Positions 17,343 to 27,054 of a stretch of DNA of 47,278 bases are shown here, in pieces. The DNA lies in the NCBI GenBank assembly GCA_023807065.1, contig JAJJLU010000431.1, forward strand, positions 1-47,278, given 5' to 3'. Numbering within the stretch: position 1 is the first letter of the stretch; each line of letters opens with the position of its first letter. The notes below the pieces were generated by a model, which was not told where the DNA came from, did no database searches, and saw only the letters and a program-made list of their open reading frames with translations. Position numbers and translations under genes: made by a program. This stretch comes from Isotricha intestinalis. Taxonomy: Eukaryota > Ciliophora > Litostomatea > Vestibuliferida > Isotrichidae.

Positions 17343-19193
17343 ATGAATCAAAATATTCCTGAAAATTTCAATTTGATAAAGGCTTTAAACTATTTAAAGA
17401 AAAATGATAAATCACAATCATTTACTTTAAAAGATATAAAAAATGAAGAAAATTATTTTTATAATAAATTGAATAATAGTAAACCAACAATAATTCAAAC
17501 TAAATTATTTCATAGAACTTCAATTGCTACTCCTACAAATTCAACTTCTTCAGGAAAAACAAATATCACAGATTTTGAAATTCAAAATTATAATAAAAAC
17601 AGTAAAAATTCATTTCAATTTGAAGAAAAAAATAATTTAATTGACAATAATTTTAATAATGATGAATTTTTAGAAAATAAAAAAAAAATAAATTATAATA
17701 ATGAAAATGAAACATCATCTTTAAAACATAAAAGAAATATGAGTCAATCCTCAAAAACAAATAAAAAAGTTAAAACGTTAAATTATAAAAAAAATCTTTT
17801 TTATGAAGAACCAAAAAGTCAAATTTGTCAATATTCAAATTTAACATATAATTCACAAAGGAGTCCTTTAACAAGAATAAATTCATTCAATTTTTCTTCT
17901 ATATCAAAAGAAAATATAAAAATAGAAGATATAATATTTATTTCTGAAAGAATTGATGCAATATTAAAAAAATTAAATCACTTTAATTTATTTGATGATT
18001 TAAAAAATGAAGGTTGCTGTCAAGAATGTTTTGAATATTTGAATTTTTATTTTGATAGTTCATTAATTGAGAATTATACTAATTATTTTAATAATATTCA
18101 TCATGTTATTATTAAGTCATCTAATAATTTAGAATTATTCTCTGTTATTTTAACTTATTTCTTTTCTCTAAATTCAAATATTTTTATTTCTTTTAAATCT
18201 ATTTTAGGAAAAATATTTCCATTAATAAAAAATAATTTTATGTTAATTATAAAGAAAATCATAAATGATATTTATAATAATGAAGATGAAGAATATTTAC
18301 AACAAAATAATATCTATTTAAATAAAATAAATCAGATTGTTAAATATAATATCCCATATATTTATTCAGAACAAAAAATAATTACAATTGTTATTGAAAA
18401 TAGTAAAAAAATTGTTGATTTTCTAAAAATAATATTAGAAAAATATCAAAAACAAAATAAAATAAAAGGTTCAGAATTAATATTTTTATTTAATAATATT
18501 TCAAAATTATCCAATTTGACACTCAATGAATTTTTTTATGAAAAAATTTTATATATTCCAGATGAAGATGGTTCAATAATAAATACATTTAATATGAATA
18601 AAATACCAATCCTAAAAGAAATTAAAGTTCCATATATAGAAAGTCCTTCAAATAAAAAATATTCTTTAGTTCTTGATTTAGATGAAACTTTAATATTTGT
18701 TAAATTTGGAAATAATAATAAAGGAATAATTTATTATAGACCTTTTTTAATTGATTTTTTAGAATGTTTATTCCCTTTATATGAATTAATTTCTTTCACT
18801 ACTGCAACTAAAATTTATGCTGAACCTATTTTAAATTCTATAGAATCAAATAAAAAATATTTTTCTTTTAAATTTTATAGAGAACATGCAATTATTAAAA
18901 ATAATAATTTTATTAAAGATATTTCACTTATAGGAAGAGATATGAGTAAAATATTATTAATTGATAATATGCAACATAATTTAAATATTAATAAAGAAAA
19001 TGGAATTTTAATTTATCCTTTTTATGATGAAAAAAATTTAGATTATTCTTTATTAGAATTAAAAAAAATTTTAATTAAAATTTATTATAAAAATTATAAT
19101 GATATCAGAGAAGCAATAAATGATTTTAAGAACGAAATAATAATGAATGTCAGTTGTAATAGTAATAATTATAATAATTCGATAAACATTTAA
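17343..19193 (+). CDS. FCP1/SCP-type (HAD) protein phosphatase with long N-terminal extension
   Basis: 616 residues. The C-terminal about 170 residues are an FCP1-homology (NIF) domain. The nucleophile motif DLDETLIFVKF lies near residue 445, then YYRPFLIDFLECLFPLYELI, FTTATKIYAEPIL, FYREHAII and the acidic motif LLIDNMQHN. Such enzymes dephosphorylate Ser/Thr, classically the RNA polymerase II tail, but the target here is unknown. The first about 200 residues are disordered Asn/Ser/Lys-rich. About 200-430 is helical with the cluster CCQECFEYLNFYF, not a known domain to me. The start is the first ATG after the divergent promoter. No intron needed. Confidence 0.82.
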   Translation: MNQNIPENFNLIKALNYLKKNDKSQSFTLKDIKNEENYFYNKLNNSKPTIIQTKLFHRTSIATPTNSTSSGKTNITDFEIQNYNKNSKNSFQFEEKNNLIDNNFNNDEFLENKKKINYNNENETSSLKHKRNMSQSSKTNKKVKTLNYKKNLFYEEPKSQICQYSNLTYNSQRSPLTRINSFNFSSISKENIKIEDIIFISERIDAILKKLNHFNLFDDLKNEGCCQECFEYLNFYFDSSLIENYTNYFNNIHHVIIKSSNNLELFSVILTYFFSLNSNIFISFKSILGKIFPLIKNNFMLIIKKIINDIYNNEDEEYLQQNNIYLNKINQIVKYNIPYIYSEQKIITIVIENSKKIVDFLKIILEKYQKQNKIKGSELIFLFNNISKLSNLTLNEFFYEKILYIPDEDGSIINTFNMNKIPILKEIKVPYIESPSNKKYSLVLDLDETLIFVKFGNNNKGIIYYRPFLIDFLECLFPLYELISFTTATKIYAEPILNSIESNKKYFSFKFYREHAIIKNNNFIKDISLIGRDMSKILLIDNMQHNLNINKENGILIYPFYDEKNLDYSLLELKKILIKIYYKNYNDIREAINDFKNEIIMNVSCNSNNYNNSINI

Positions 19194-19287
19194 TTAATTT
19201 CTTATATAGAAATATTAATTATAAACTAAAAACAAAACTCTAAATATAAAATTGTATTAAAAAAAAATTTAAATAATTAAATTATAA

Positions 19288-21652
19288 TTACATATTTAAT
19301 ATTATTCTTGCAAAATCTTTATAATTAATTTTCCCTTTTTTATCTAAATCCATATCATTAAATAGAATTTCAATTTCAAATCTTGTATAAAAACAACCAT
19401 TATCATCAAAGAATAATTTAAATTTTTCCTTATCAATTTCTTTCCCATTTTTACTATATTTAATAATTAAATTCCAAGCATTAACACAAGAAAAAGTTTG
19501 TTTAGTTCTTAATTTAGCTCTTGCTTCATATAAATAAGTTTCAATATTGATTAATCCTTTAATTAATTCTTTAATCATTTGTTTACTTTCAAATGAAATT
19601 TCATTATATTTTAAAGGATTAATTTCTCTATTTGAAATTATCATTGAATATTCTCTTTTTATTGGAAGAATCATTTGACAAAATTCTTTATAATTTAATG
19701 CTTGATCTAAATCATTATCATATTTTTTATATAATAAAAATAATTGGTCTTTTGTTGGAAATAATGCAAAATTTCTACAAACTTTTAAAAAATCTTCTAT
19801 TTTTATTTCATGATTTCTTGAAATGTCAAAATCATAAAATAAATCTTCTAATATTATATCTTCTTTTAAACATATATTTTCTTTTAATGTTTCTAGTATT
19901 GTCTTCTTTTCTATCATATCTGAAAGAAAATCTGTTAACTGCAGAATCAATTGATTTTGAAGTCTTTTTTCAATATTTAAATTCAATGTATTGCTTGGCA
20001 TTGAAGTTATATAGTTTTTAGGAAGGAAATTTTGTGTGGAAAAATTTGGATCTTCTGTTTTTTTATTTATATCAGACTTAAAATAATCAATTGTATAATA
20101 ATTTTTATTATTTGTTTCATAATTTTCATTTTGAGGAATATTCGCATTAATATAATTTTTATTTGGAAATTTATTTGAATAATTTAATTCAGATTGGGTA
20201 ATTCCATTATCATTCAATTGTTTTCTATCATACTGTCTTTGTTCTGAATAAAATCTTTGTTCATTAAATAAATCTTTTTGTTTTTTTGAATAACTATTAT
20301 CTAAACTATTATCAAAGTTATTTAATTGTCTATAATTTTCTTGAGGTGTTAAATTTCCTCTTATTTTGTTTGAATAATTATCATTATATTGATATGGTAT
20401 ATTTTCATTAAATTTTCCATATTGTTCTGAATTTTCATTTATTATTTCTTTATAATTTTCATTATAATTTTGAGGAATATCATTTGAGATATTTTCATTG
20501 TTATCTTCTATTTTATCATTATTTTCTTCTTCTTCATTATCTTCTAAATTTTCATCATATTGTACAACAATATTTTCTGGAGATAACTAATTTATGATTA
20601 TAATTGATTTGATTTTCTTCTATTTGATTATTATTGTAATTTTCTTTTCTTTGAATTATATTATTTGACTCATAATTGTTATTAAAATAATTTTTATTAT
20701 TATCAAAATTTATATTATCTTCTCCATTTTTATTGACTTGAAAATTTGAATCAACTTTATTTTCATAATTTACTATATTTTTATTTTCTAAAGATATTAA
20801 TGGACTTCCTGTTATTTTATATGTTTCTGTATAATCAGAGAGTTCATTTTTTTTATCTTCTGTATTAGTAAATTCTTTTCCATCACTTTCAATATTATCA
20901 ATATCAATAGGTAAAGTTTTAACATGATTATTAGGATCTTCAATATCTTTTATACTATTACTTATTTCTTTTCGATAAATATTATTTTCATCAAGATCTT
21001 CAACTTTTAAATGATTTTGAAAAGGGAAAAAAATATCTTGAAATTCTTCATAACTTATTTGTTTATCATTATCTAAATCTAATCTATATATAATCCATTC
21101 TAATTTAATATCATCAATATTATATTCATTTAAAAATATTTTTAAATCATCTATATTAATATATCTTTGGTCTTTTGAAATTAACATAAAAGCTTCAAAA
21201 GTTGTAAAATCTTTACAATTTCTAATATCAATACATTGTTCATTTATTTTTTCAAATAAATTACATTCACTCATTATAATATCAATTAATATTTCTTCTT
21301 CATTTCTAATATTTCCTTCTTGTATAAATTCATTTTGATATCTTGGTTGAATTAAATTTAAAAATTCATCATATATTAATATTACATTTCCTCTTTTATC
21401 ATATGTTCTTATTAATCTTTTTAAAGAAAAATCTTTAACTGTTATTGAATATGAAGATAAAAATTCTGAAATATCTAATGAATTTATAAATGTTTTTTGA
21501 GATATATCTATTTTTTTATATATTTCTTCAGGAGAAAAATTTTCCAAAGAAAATAATTCTTTTCTAAATTTATCTATGAATTCATCTTCATTTATTATAT
21601 TATAAAATAAGGATTTTAATTTTTCTTCATATATAAATTGAGAAGGATTCAT
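19288..21652 (-). CDS. Large EF-hand protein with an internally duplicated layout, one small intron
   Basis: Exon 1 is 21652-20566, the intron 20565-20541 (25 bases, GTACAA...AGAAG; a 28-base version begins at 20568), exon 2 20540-19288, giving about 779 residues. Read unspliced, the first part would stop at 20555. The second part would lack any ATG for about 125 open codons (an apparent start at 20217 is a TTG). Splicing joins them in frame and unites the matching Asn/Glu-rich linkers. EF-hand loops: in the first half DKRGNVILIYDEF and DLDNDKQISYEEF; in the second half DISRNHEIKIEDF, DNDLDQALNYKEF and DMDLDKKGKINYKDF. The two halves share the spacing of loop pairs, suggesting a duplication. 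It is a probable calcium sensor. The partner is unknown. Confidence 0.7.
20541..20565 (-). other. Intron inferred from frame and alignment of the two EF-hand halves
   Basis: On the minus strand it begins GTACAA and ends AGAAG. Its length (25 bases) is 1 modulo 3, exactly what is needed to pass from the first frame to the second. A TAG five bases before the end gives a stop at the joint and cannot be the acceptor. Starting three bases earlier (20568, GTTGTA) also works and removes one codon. Confidence 0.6.
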
Positions 21653-21902
21653 ATTAATTTTTAAATTTTTATTATGAAAAAATAAAAATTAATATTTTTA
21701 CATTTATTTTGTATTTTTTTCAAGTAATTATATTGGAAAAAATCAAATGATATTATATATAATAATTAAATACTAATATTAATAGAAAAAAAAAGAATAT
21801 TTTAATAATTGCAGTAGATATTCTAACTCCTAAATAATTTATTTTTAAAAAAATGTCTTTATAAATAAATTATATAAATTAAAATAAAATTATATTAAGT
21901 AA

Positions 21903-21918
21903 TTTTATCGCGGTAAAA
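21903..21918. promoter_or_regulatory. GC-core near-palindrome before MCM7 (E2F-like candidate)
   Basis: TTTTATCGCGGTAAAA lies two bases before the MCM7 start codon. It is a near-perfect inverted repeat with a CGCG core in sequence that is otherwise almost pure A+T. The minus strand reads TTTTACCGCGA, one base from the E2F-type site TTTSSCGC. MCM genes are classical E2F/DP targets in plants, animals and protists. Its closeness to the ATG means it may lie in the 5' UTR. Functional assignment is inference. Confidence 0.4.
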
Positions 21919-21920
21919 TT

Positions 21921-24224
21921 ATGAAAACAAACATAAATTCAAATTATTTAACATTTAATCCAAATTTTGATCAAGAAAAAGTGAATTTAGCAGCTTTTCT
22001 AAAGTCATTTGAATCAATGGATATTGACAAAGATAAAATATACGGTCGTCATAAATACATGATAGAAATTCAAAAAATAGCAAATCGAGAATTGAAAACA
22101 ATAGAAATTTTAACAGAAGATTTAGAATCATTTTTTACAAAAGAAGGAAAAGAAGAAGAAATATCATTATTTAATTCAATTCTTCAAAACACAAAAAGAT
22201 ACATTTCTCTTTTTTCAGATGTAATAGAAGAAATAATGCCAAATCCAACAAAGCAAATAAATATAGAAAATAATTATGATATTCCAATTGAAGATATTGT
22301 AAATCGTCAAAGATTAACAAATATTAATTTATCAAATGCAAATGCAAATGATACAATAAATACAAATAAAAAAACAACATCAATATTTAAAAGTGAATTA
22401 CCAAAAGAATTAAGAAGAAAATATAATGTTATTATTATAAGAGGTCCAGGAAGTAAAAATAATAAAACTCCTTTAAGAGAATTACAAGCAAGTCAAATTG
22501 GTAGTTTAGTTAATATTAAAGGAATTGTTGTTAGAGCAACTGATGTAAAACCTTTTATTAGAGTGGCTTGTTATATATGTGATATTTGTGGTAGTGAAAC
22601 TTATCAAAATATTTATTCTAGAATTTTTACCCCTTTAACTGATTGTCAAAGTTCTCAATGTAAAAATAATCGATCTCATGGGAAAATAACTATGATTAAT
22701 AGAACTTCTAAATTTGTATCTTTTCAAGAATTAAAAATTCAAGAACCAACTAATGAAGTCCCTACTGGAAGAGTCCCTCGTTCTATAAAAATTTTATGTT
22801 TTGGGGATACCTGTAGAAAATCTTCTCCTGGAGATATAATTAATATTGAAGGTGTTTATTTGCCTAGTATGATAAATGATAGTAGGGTTTTTAAATCAAG
22901 ATTAGTACATGATACTTATATAGAAGCTTTTAAAATCACCAAAGAGAAAAAAAGTTATAAAGAAACACATATGACAACAGATATGTTTGATAAATTAAAG
23001 AAAAATTCTTCAACAATATATAATGATTTATCTAAATCAATAGCTCCGGAAATATATGGTATGGATGATATAAAAAAGGCATTATTATTATTATTAGTAG
23101 GAGGAGTAGATAAAGAAATGAATGATGGTATGAAAATAAGAGGAAATTTAAATATATTATTAATGGGTGATCCTGGAATAGCAAAATCTCAATTATTAAA
23201 ATATATATCTTACATATCACCAAGAGGAGTATACACAACAGGGAAAGGATCATCAGGGGTAGGATTAACAGCAGCTGTGATCAAAGACCCAATAACAAAT
23301 GATATGGTTCTTGAAGGTGGAGCTCTGGTTTTAGCTGATATGGGTGTTTGTTGTATTGATGAATTCGATAAAATGAGTGATTATGATAGAGCTAATATAC
23401 ATGAAGTTATGGAACAACAAACTGTCTCTATTGCCAAAGCTGGAATCACCACCAGATTAAATGCTAGAACTTCTGTACTTGCTGCTGCAAATCCACTTTA
23501 TGGAAGATATAATACAAGACTTTCTCCTCATGAAAATATTAATTTACCTGCTGCTCTTTTAAGTAGGTTTGATCTTATTTTTTTATTACTTGATAAACCT
23601 GATAATGAAAGAGATTTAGAATTAGCAAAACATGTTGCTTATGTTCATCAATATAATAAACCTATGGAAGTTAAAAATGAAACTTTATATGATGAAAATT
23701 TTATTAGAAGTTATATTGCTCAAGCAAAAACTACAAATCCTATAATTCCTAAAGAACTTCATAATTTTATTGTTCAAAAATACGTAGAAAAGAGAAAAGA
23801 AGAAAAAGAAAGTAATAAACAAGGTTATCAATATATTACTCCAAGGTCACTTTTAGCTGTTATTAGATTAGCTCAAGCACTTGCAAAATTACAAATGAAT
23901 GATAGAGTTTTACAAAAAGATATTGATGAAGCTTTGAGATTAGTTGAAGTTAGTCAAAGTTCTATTAATAATAGTGATGAAGATGTTAATAATATTGGTA
24001 ATTTTGAAAAAAGTAGAAAACCTGATTATAAGTCTCAAATATATCAAATTATTGTTGAATTATGTAAAAAACAAAAAGATAATACTTGTGATATGGATTC
24101 TATTAAGAAAAAAATTAGACAAAAAGGATTTAAAGATTCACAATTAAACAATACTCTTGATGAATATGTTAAATTAAATATTTTATATGTTGATAGTGAT
24201 AAAACTGATGTTACTTTATTATAA
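21921..24224 (+). CDS. MCM7: MCM7, replicative helicase subunit
   Basis: 767 residues, normal for MCM7. It is part of the MCM2-7 hexamer that unwinds DNA at origins and forks. The N-terminal domain has a zinc finger near residues 215-250 (CYICDICG...CQSSQC) and VNIKGIVVRATDVKP. The AAA+ domain has MGDPGIAKSQLLKYI (Walker A, about 414), VCCIDEFDKMSDYDRANIHE (Walker B, about 476) and LLSRFD (arginine finger, about 547). YGMDDIKKALLLLLVGGVDK is diagnostic of MCM7. The C-terminus is a winged-helix-like segment. The start MKTNINSNYLTF is the first ATG after a GC-core palindrome. No intron. Confidence 0.97.
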   Translation: MKTNINSNYLTFNPNFDQEKVNLAAFLKSFESMDIDKDKIYGRHKYMIEIQKIANRELKTIEILTEDLESFFTKEGKEEEISLFNSILQNTKRYISLFSDVIEEIMPNPTKQINIENNYDIPIEDIVNRQRLTNINLSNANANDTINTNKKTTSIFKSELPKELRRKYNVIIIRGPGSKNNKTPLRELQASQIGSLVNIKGIVVRATDVKPFIRVACYICDICGSETYQNIYSRIFTPLTDCQSSQCKNNRSHGKITMINRTSKFVSFQELKIQEPTNEVPTGRVPRSIKILCFGDTCRKSSPGDIINIEGVYLPSMINDSRVFKSRLVHDTYIEAFKITKEKKSYKETHMTTDMFDKLKKNSSTIYNDLSKSIAPEIYGMDDIKKALLLLLVGGVDKEMNDGMKIRGNLNILLMGDPGIAKSQLLKYISYISPRGVYTTGKGSSGVGLTAAVIKDPITNDMVLEGGALVLADMGVCCIDEFDKMSDYDRANIHEVMEQQTVSIAKAGITTRLNARTSVLAAANPLYGRYNTRLSPHENINLPAALLSRFDLIFLLLDKPDNERDLELAKHVAYVHQYNKPMEVKNETLYDENFIRSYIAQAKTTNPIIPKELHNFIVQKYVEKRKEEKESNKQGYQYITPRSLLAVIRLAQALAKLQMNDRVLQKDIDEALRLVEVSQSSINNSDEDVNNIGNFEKSRKPDYKSQIYQIIVELCKKQKDNTCDMDSIKKKIRQKGFKDSQLNNTLDEYVKLNILYVDSDKTDVTLL

Positions 24225-24321
24225 TTTAAAAAAAAAACTGATTTTTTTTTATATCACAAAATGATTAATTAAAAATTATATTATAATAATATTTTTTTAG
24301 TCTAATAATTTTTTTAAAAAT

Positions 24322-26235
24322 TTAATAATCATCATCGGAATGATATTTTCTGGGATAAAAATTATCTTCTTCTTTATTGATTCTATTTACATAATTATGA
24401 TAAGCTCTCATTTGTTCAGTATCATGTTGATCAAAATATTTTAATTCTTCATTTAATTCATCATCATCATCGTCATCATCATCTCCATGATATTGAATTT
24501 CATTATCATTAAAATGAGAAGAAAATGGATTTTTTTCTTCTTCTTCATTATAAGGTTTTCTTTCTCTCTTTTTATATTCTTGATAATTTTCAAATTTTTC
24601 TAAATGTTTAATTTGTCCTAACATTTCTTGTAATTTATTATTTGTTTCTTGATTTCCTTTAATTCTACTTTCTTCAAATTCTTTAAATCTTTGTAAATCA
24701 CTTTGTCTTCTTTTATTATAGAAATATACACTTAATACTACTATTAATATTGCTATTATATAAAAATAAAATGTTGTATTTTTATTATTAGTATATGTGT
24801 TAAATAATATTTTACATAATAGATTTCCATTACATTCAACTGGTTTGAAATCATTATATAATTCCATATTATCTTTTTTATTTGATGAACTTTCATGGTT
24901 TTTTCTTTTTGAATTATACCTTTTATGATTGATATCTATTTTATATATTATTAATTTATTTTGAAAGAATGTATATAAATAAAATAATTTTCCTTCTTCA
25001 AACATTTTATCATTTGAAATTAAATCATTTCTAATAAAATAATTTTCTAATTCGAAATGTTTATTTAAAAATCCTAAATAATTTTTTCCTTTTATGAAAA
25101 CTTCTCCTTTGAGAAAATTTAATTTTGTATCATTTATAAAATATAAAGAATATTTTGGTAATAAAACTTGATAAAGAGTTTCACATTCATTAGAATAAAC
25201 TTTATTTAAATTTACTTTTAAATTTTTAATAATAACTCTACCTTTTAAATCTAAAATATACATTAAAGAATTAATATGATCATAAATAATATCTAAAATT
25301 GGATAATAATTATTACAAACAATTAAAATAGAATTTCCTCCTAATAAAGTTAAAACAGTTATTTTGTTTAAATCATTTACTATAAAAAGTAATCCTTCTT
25401 TTAAAAATAATTTATCTATTTTTGATGGAAAAGAAATATGAGTTTTTAATACAATTGAATTTGTTTTACATAAATATACTAAAATTTCTCCATTATCATA
25501 AGCAATGACTAAATATCTATTTAAATGATAATTTATAGCATCATAAAAAATCATATTATTTTTTGTTTGACCCAATAAATCAATAGAAAATTTTTGAGTA
25601 GTTGGAATATATATTATTCCTTCAGCAAAATTAATTTGTAAGAAAATTATATATACTTGATTATTTGATAAAAAAATAACTGAGTTATCCTCTTCAAAAA
25701 CAGAAAATGAAACTTTTATATCATTTATATCTATTTCAAGACTTAATTTAATTGATGATAAATAATTAATCTTTAAGGATGTAACATTATAAATTGAAAT
25801 AGAAGAAATATTTTGATTTATACATATTAAAAGATGTTGTTTTTCTTTTAAATGTTTAATTTGGACTGAGTGAAAAAATTTACATTCATTTAAATAAATG
25901 CTTTTTTTAGGATTTAAATAAGAAATATTTTTTGAAGGCTCTTTTAAAAGAGGAAAAGAATAAGATAATCCTTTAATAAATTCATAATAATTCATATATC
26001 TACTTAGTTTTTCAATATGTTTTTGAGAACTTTCTTCTATTTGATTAAATAATTCAAGTTCATTTTCATAAATATTTTTCTTTTTTTTTTCCGTCAAATT
26101 ACCTTCTATAATATTTTCAATATCATTCATATTATCAATATTAATATATTTAGATTCATTGATATTTAAATCTTGACAAAAAGTATAATAATAACACAAT
26201 AAAAAAAGGAAATAAAAAATTGAAATAATATTCAT
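24322..26235 (-). CDS. Type I membrane protein with predicted lumenal propeller-like domain
   Basis: 637 residues. The N-terminus is a clear signal peptide (MNIISIFYFLFLLCYYYTFC). About 90-460 is rich in beta-strand patterns with hydrophobic repeats (LLICINQNISSISIYNV, VIAYDNGEILVYLC, LLFIVNDLNKITVL), suggesting a PQQ- or WD-like propeller in the ER lumen or outside the cell. A transmembrane helix FYIIAILIVVLSVYFY lies near 485-505, followed by KRR as stop-transfer. The cytosolic tail has a coiled coil and an acidic run of eight Asp. No family recognised. The domain order (lumenal propeller, one helix) recalls ER stress or trafficking receptors, but there is no kinase domain. The topology is more certain than any function. 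Confidence 0.65.
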   Translation of the reverse strand: MNIISIFYFLFLLCYYYTFCQDLNINESKYINIDNMNDIENIIEGNLTEKKKKNIYENELELFNQIEESSQKHIEKLSRYMNYYEFIKGLSYSFPLLKEPSKNISYLNPKKSIYLNECKFFHSVQIKHLKEKQHLLICINQNISSISIYNVTSLKINYLSSIKLSLEIDINDIKVSFSVFEEDNSVIFLSNNQVYIIFLQINFAEGIIYIPTTQKFSIDLLGQTKNNMIFYDAINYHLNRYLVIAYDNGEILVYLCKTNSIVLKTHISFPSKIDKLFLKEGLLFIVNDLNKITVLTLLGGNSILIVCNNYYPILDIIYDHINSLMYILDLKGRVIIKNLKVNLNKVYSNECETLYQVLLPKYSLYFINDTKLNFLKGEVFIKGKNYLGFLNKHFELENYFIRNDLISNDKMFEEGKLFYLYTFFQNKLIIYKIDINHKRYNSKRKNHESSSNKKDNMELYNDFKPVECNGNLLCKILFNTYTNNKNTTFYFYIIAILIVVLSVYFYNKRRQSDLQRFKEFEESRIKGNQETNNKLQEMLGQIKHLEKFENYQEYKKRERKPYNEEEEKNPFSSHFNDNEIQYHGDDDDDDDDELNEELKYFDQHDTEQMRAYHNYVNRINKEEDNFYPRKYHSDDDY

Positions 26236-26293
26236 AAAATAATTAATAACTTAAATTATTCAAATAATTTTTTAAATTTAATAAAAAATTGTT

Positions 26294-27001
26294 TTATTTT
26301 TTTTCTTCAATTAATTCCCCATTTTTCCATAAACCTTTTTGAATTTTACTTTCGTTTTTAATATCAGGATAAAAAATACCATAACCATTCATTTTATTTT
26401 TATAAAATTCTCCTTCATATTTGCTTAAAACATTATTAAAAGTCATAATTCCATAACCATCCATATTATCATCTTTAAATTCACCTTCATATTTAATACC
26501 ATCTTTCATATAATAAACACCAATTCCATTTCTTAAATTGTTTTTAAATTCACCTTCATACCAAGTTCCATTTTTATATATTATAATACCAATACCTTCA
26601 GTTATTCCATTATTAAATTCACCTATATATTTTATACCACTTTTAAAATTTAATATTCCAAAACCATTTCTTTTATTTAATTTAAATTCTCCTTTATAAA
26701 TATGTCCTCCTTTTAAATAATATATTCCTTTTCCTTCTTTTTTATTATTTTTCCTTTCTCCAATATATTTTTCTCCATTGTTTAAATATGTAACACTCAC
26801 TCCTATCATTTTCTCTTTTTCCATTTTACCTAAATATGTAAAATTTGGATAAACTTTTTTAATTATATTTTCATATTTTTTTTCACTATTATCTTCCTTT
26901 TTTGAATCTGTTGATATTTCATTATCTTTTTCATTATTATTTATTTTATTATTATTTTCAATCTTTTTTTGTTCTTCTGAATTTAATGGTATAGATTCCA
27001 T
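26294..27001 (-). CDS. MORN-repeat protein
   Basis: 235 residues. After an Asn/Lys/Glu-rich first 50, about seven MORN repeats of 23 residues run from about 70 to 225, for example GIYYLKGGHIYKGEF, YKNGTWYEGEFKNNLRNGIG and KYEGEFKDDNMDGYGIM. MORN arrays attach proteins to membranes, phosphoinositides or cytoskeletal plates, and in ciliates occur in cortical and ciliary proteins. No catalytic domain is attached. The start MESIPLNSEEQKKIE is the first ATG. Confidence 0.9.
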   Translation of the reverse strand: MESIPLNSEEQKKIENNNKINNNEKDNEISTDSKKEDNSEKKYENIIKKVYPNFTYLGKMEKEKMIGVSVTYLNNGEKYIGERKNNKKEGKGIYYLKGGHIYKGEFKLNKRNGFGILNFKSGIKYIGEFNNGITEGIGIIIYKNGTWYEGEFKNNLRNGIGVYYMKDGIKYEGEFKDDNMDGYGIMTFNNVLSKYEGEFYKNKMNGYGIFYPDIKNESKIQKGLWKNGELIEEKK

Positions 27002-27054
27002 TTTTTAAATTTTAAAATTTTAGAAATTTTAAATATTTTTATTTTAATAAGCTT

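Noticed and set aside
20217..20220. TTG at 20217 as a start codon for the second EF-hand frame
   Set aside because: The same frame is open far upstream without ATG and joins the preceding gene through a small intron, so this is an internal codon.
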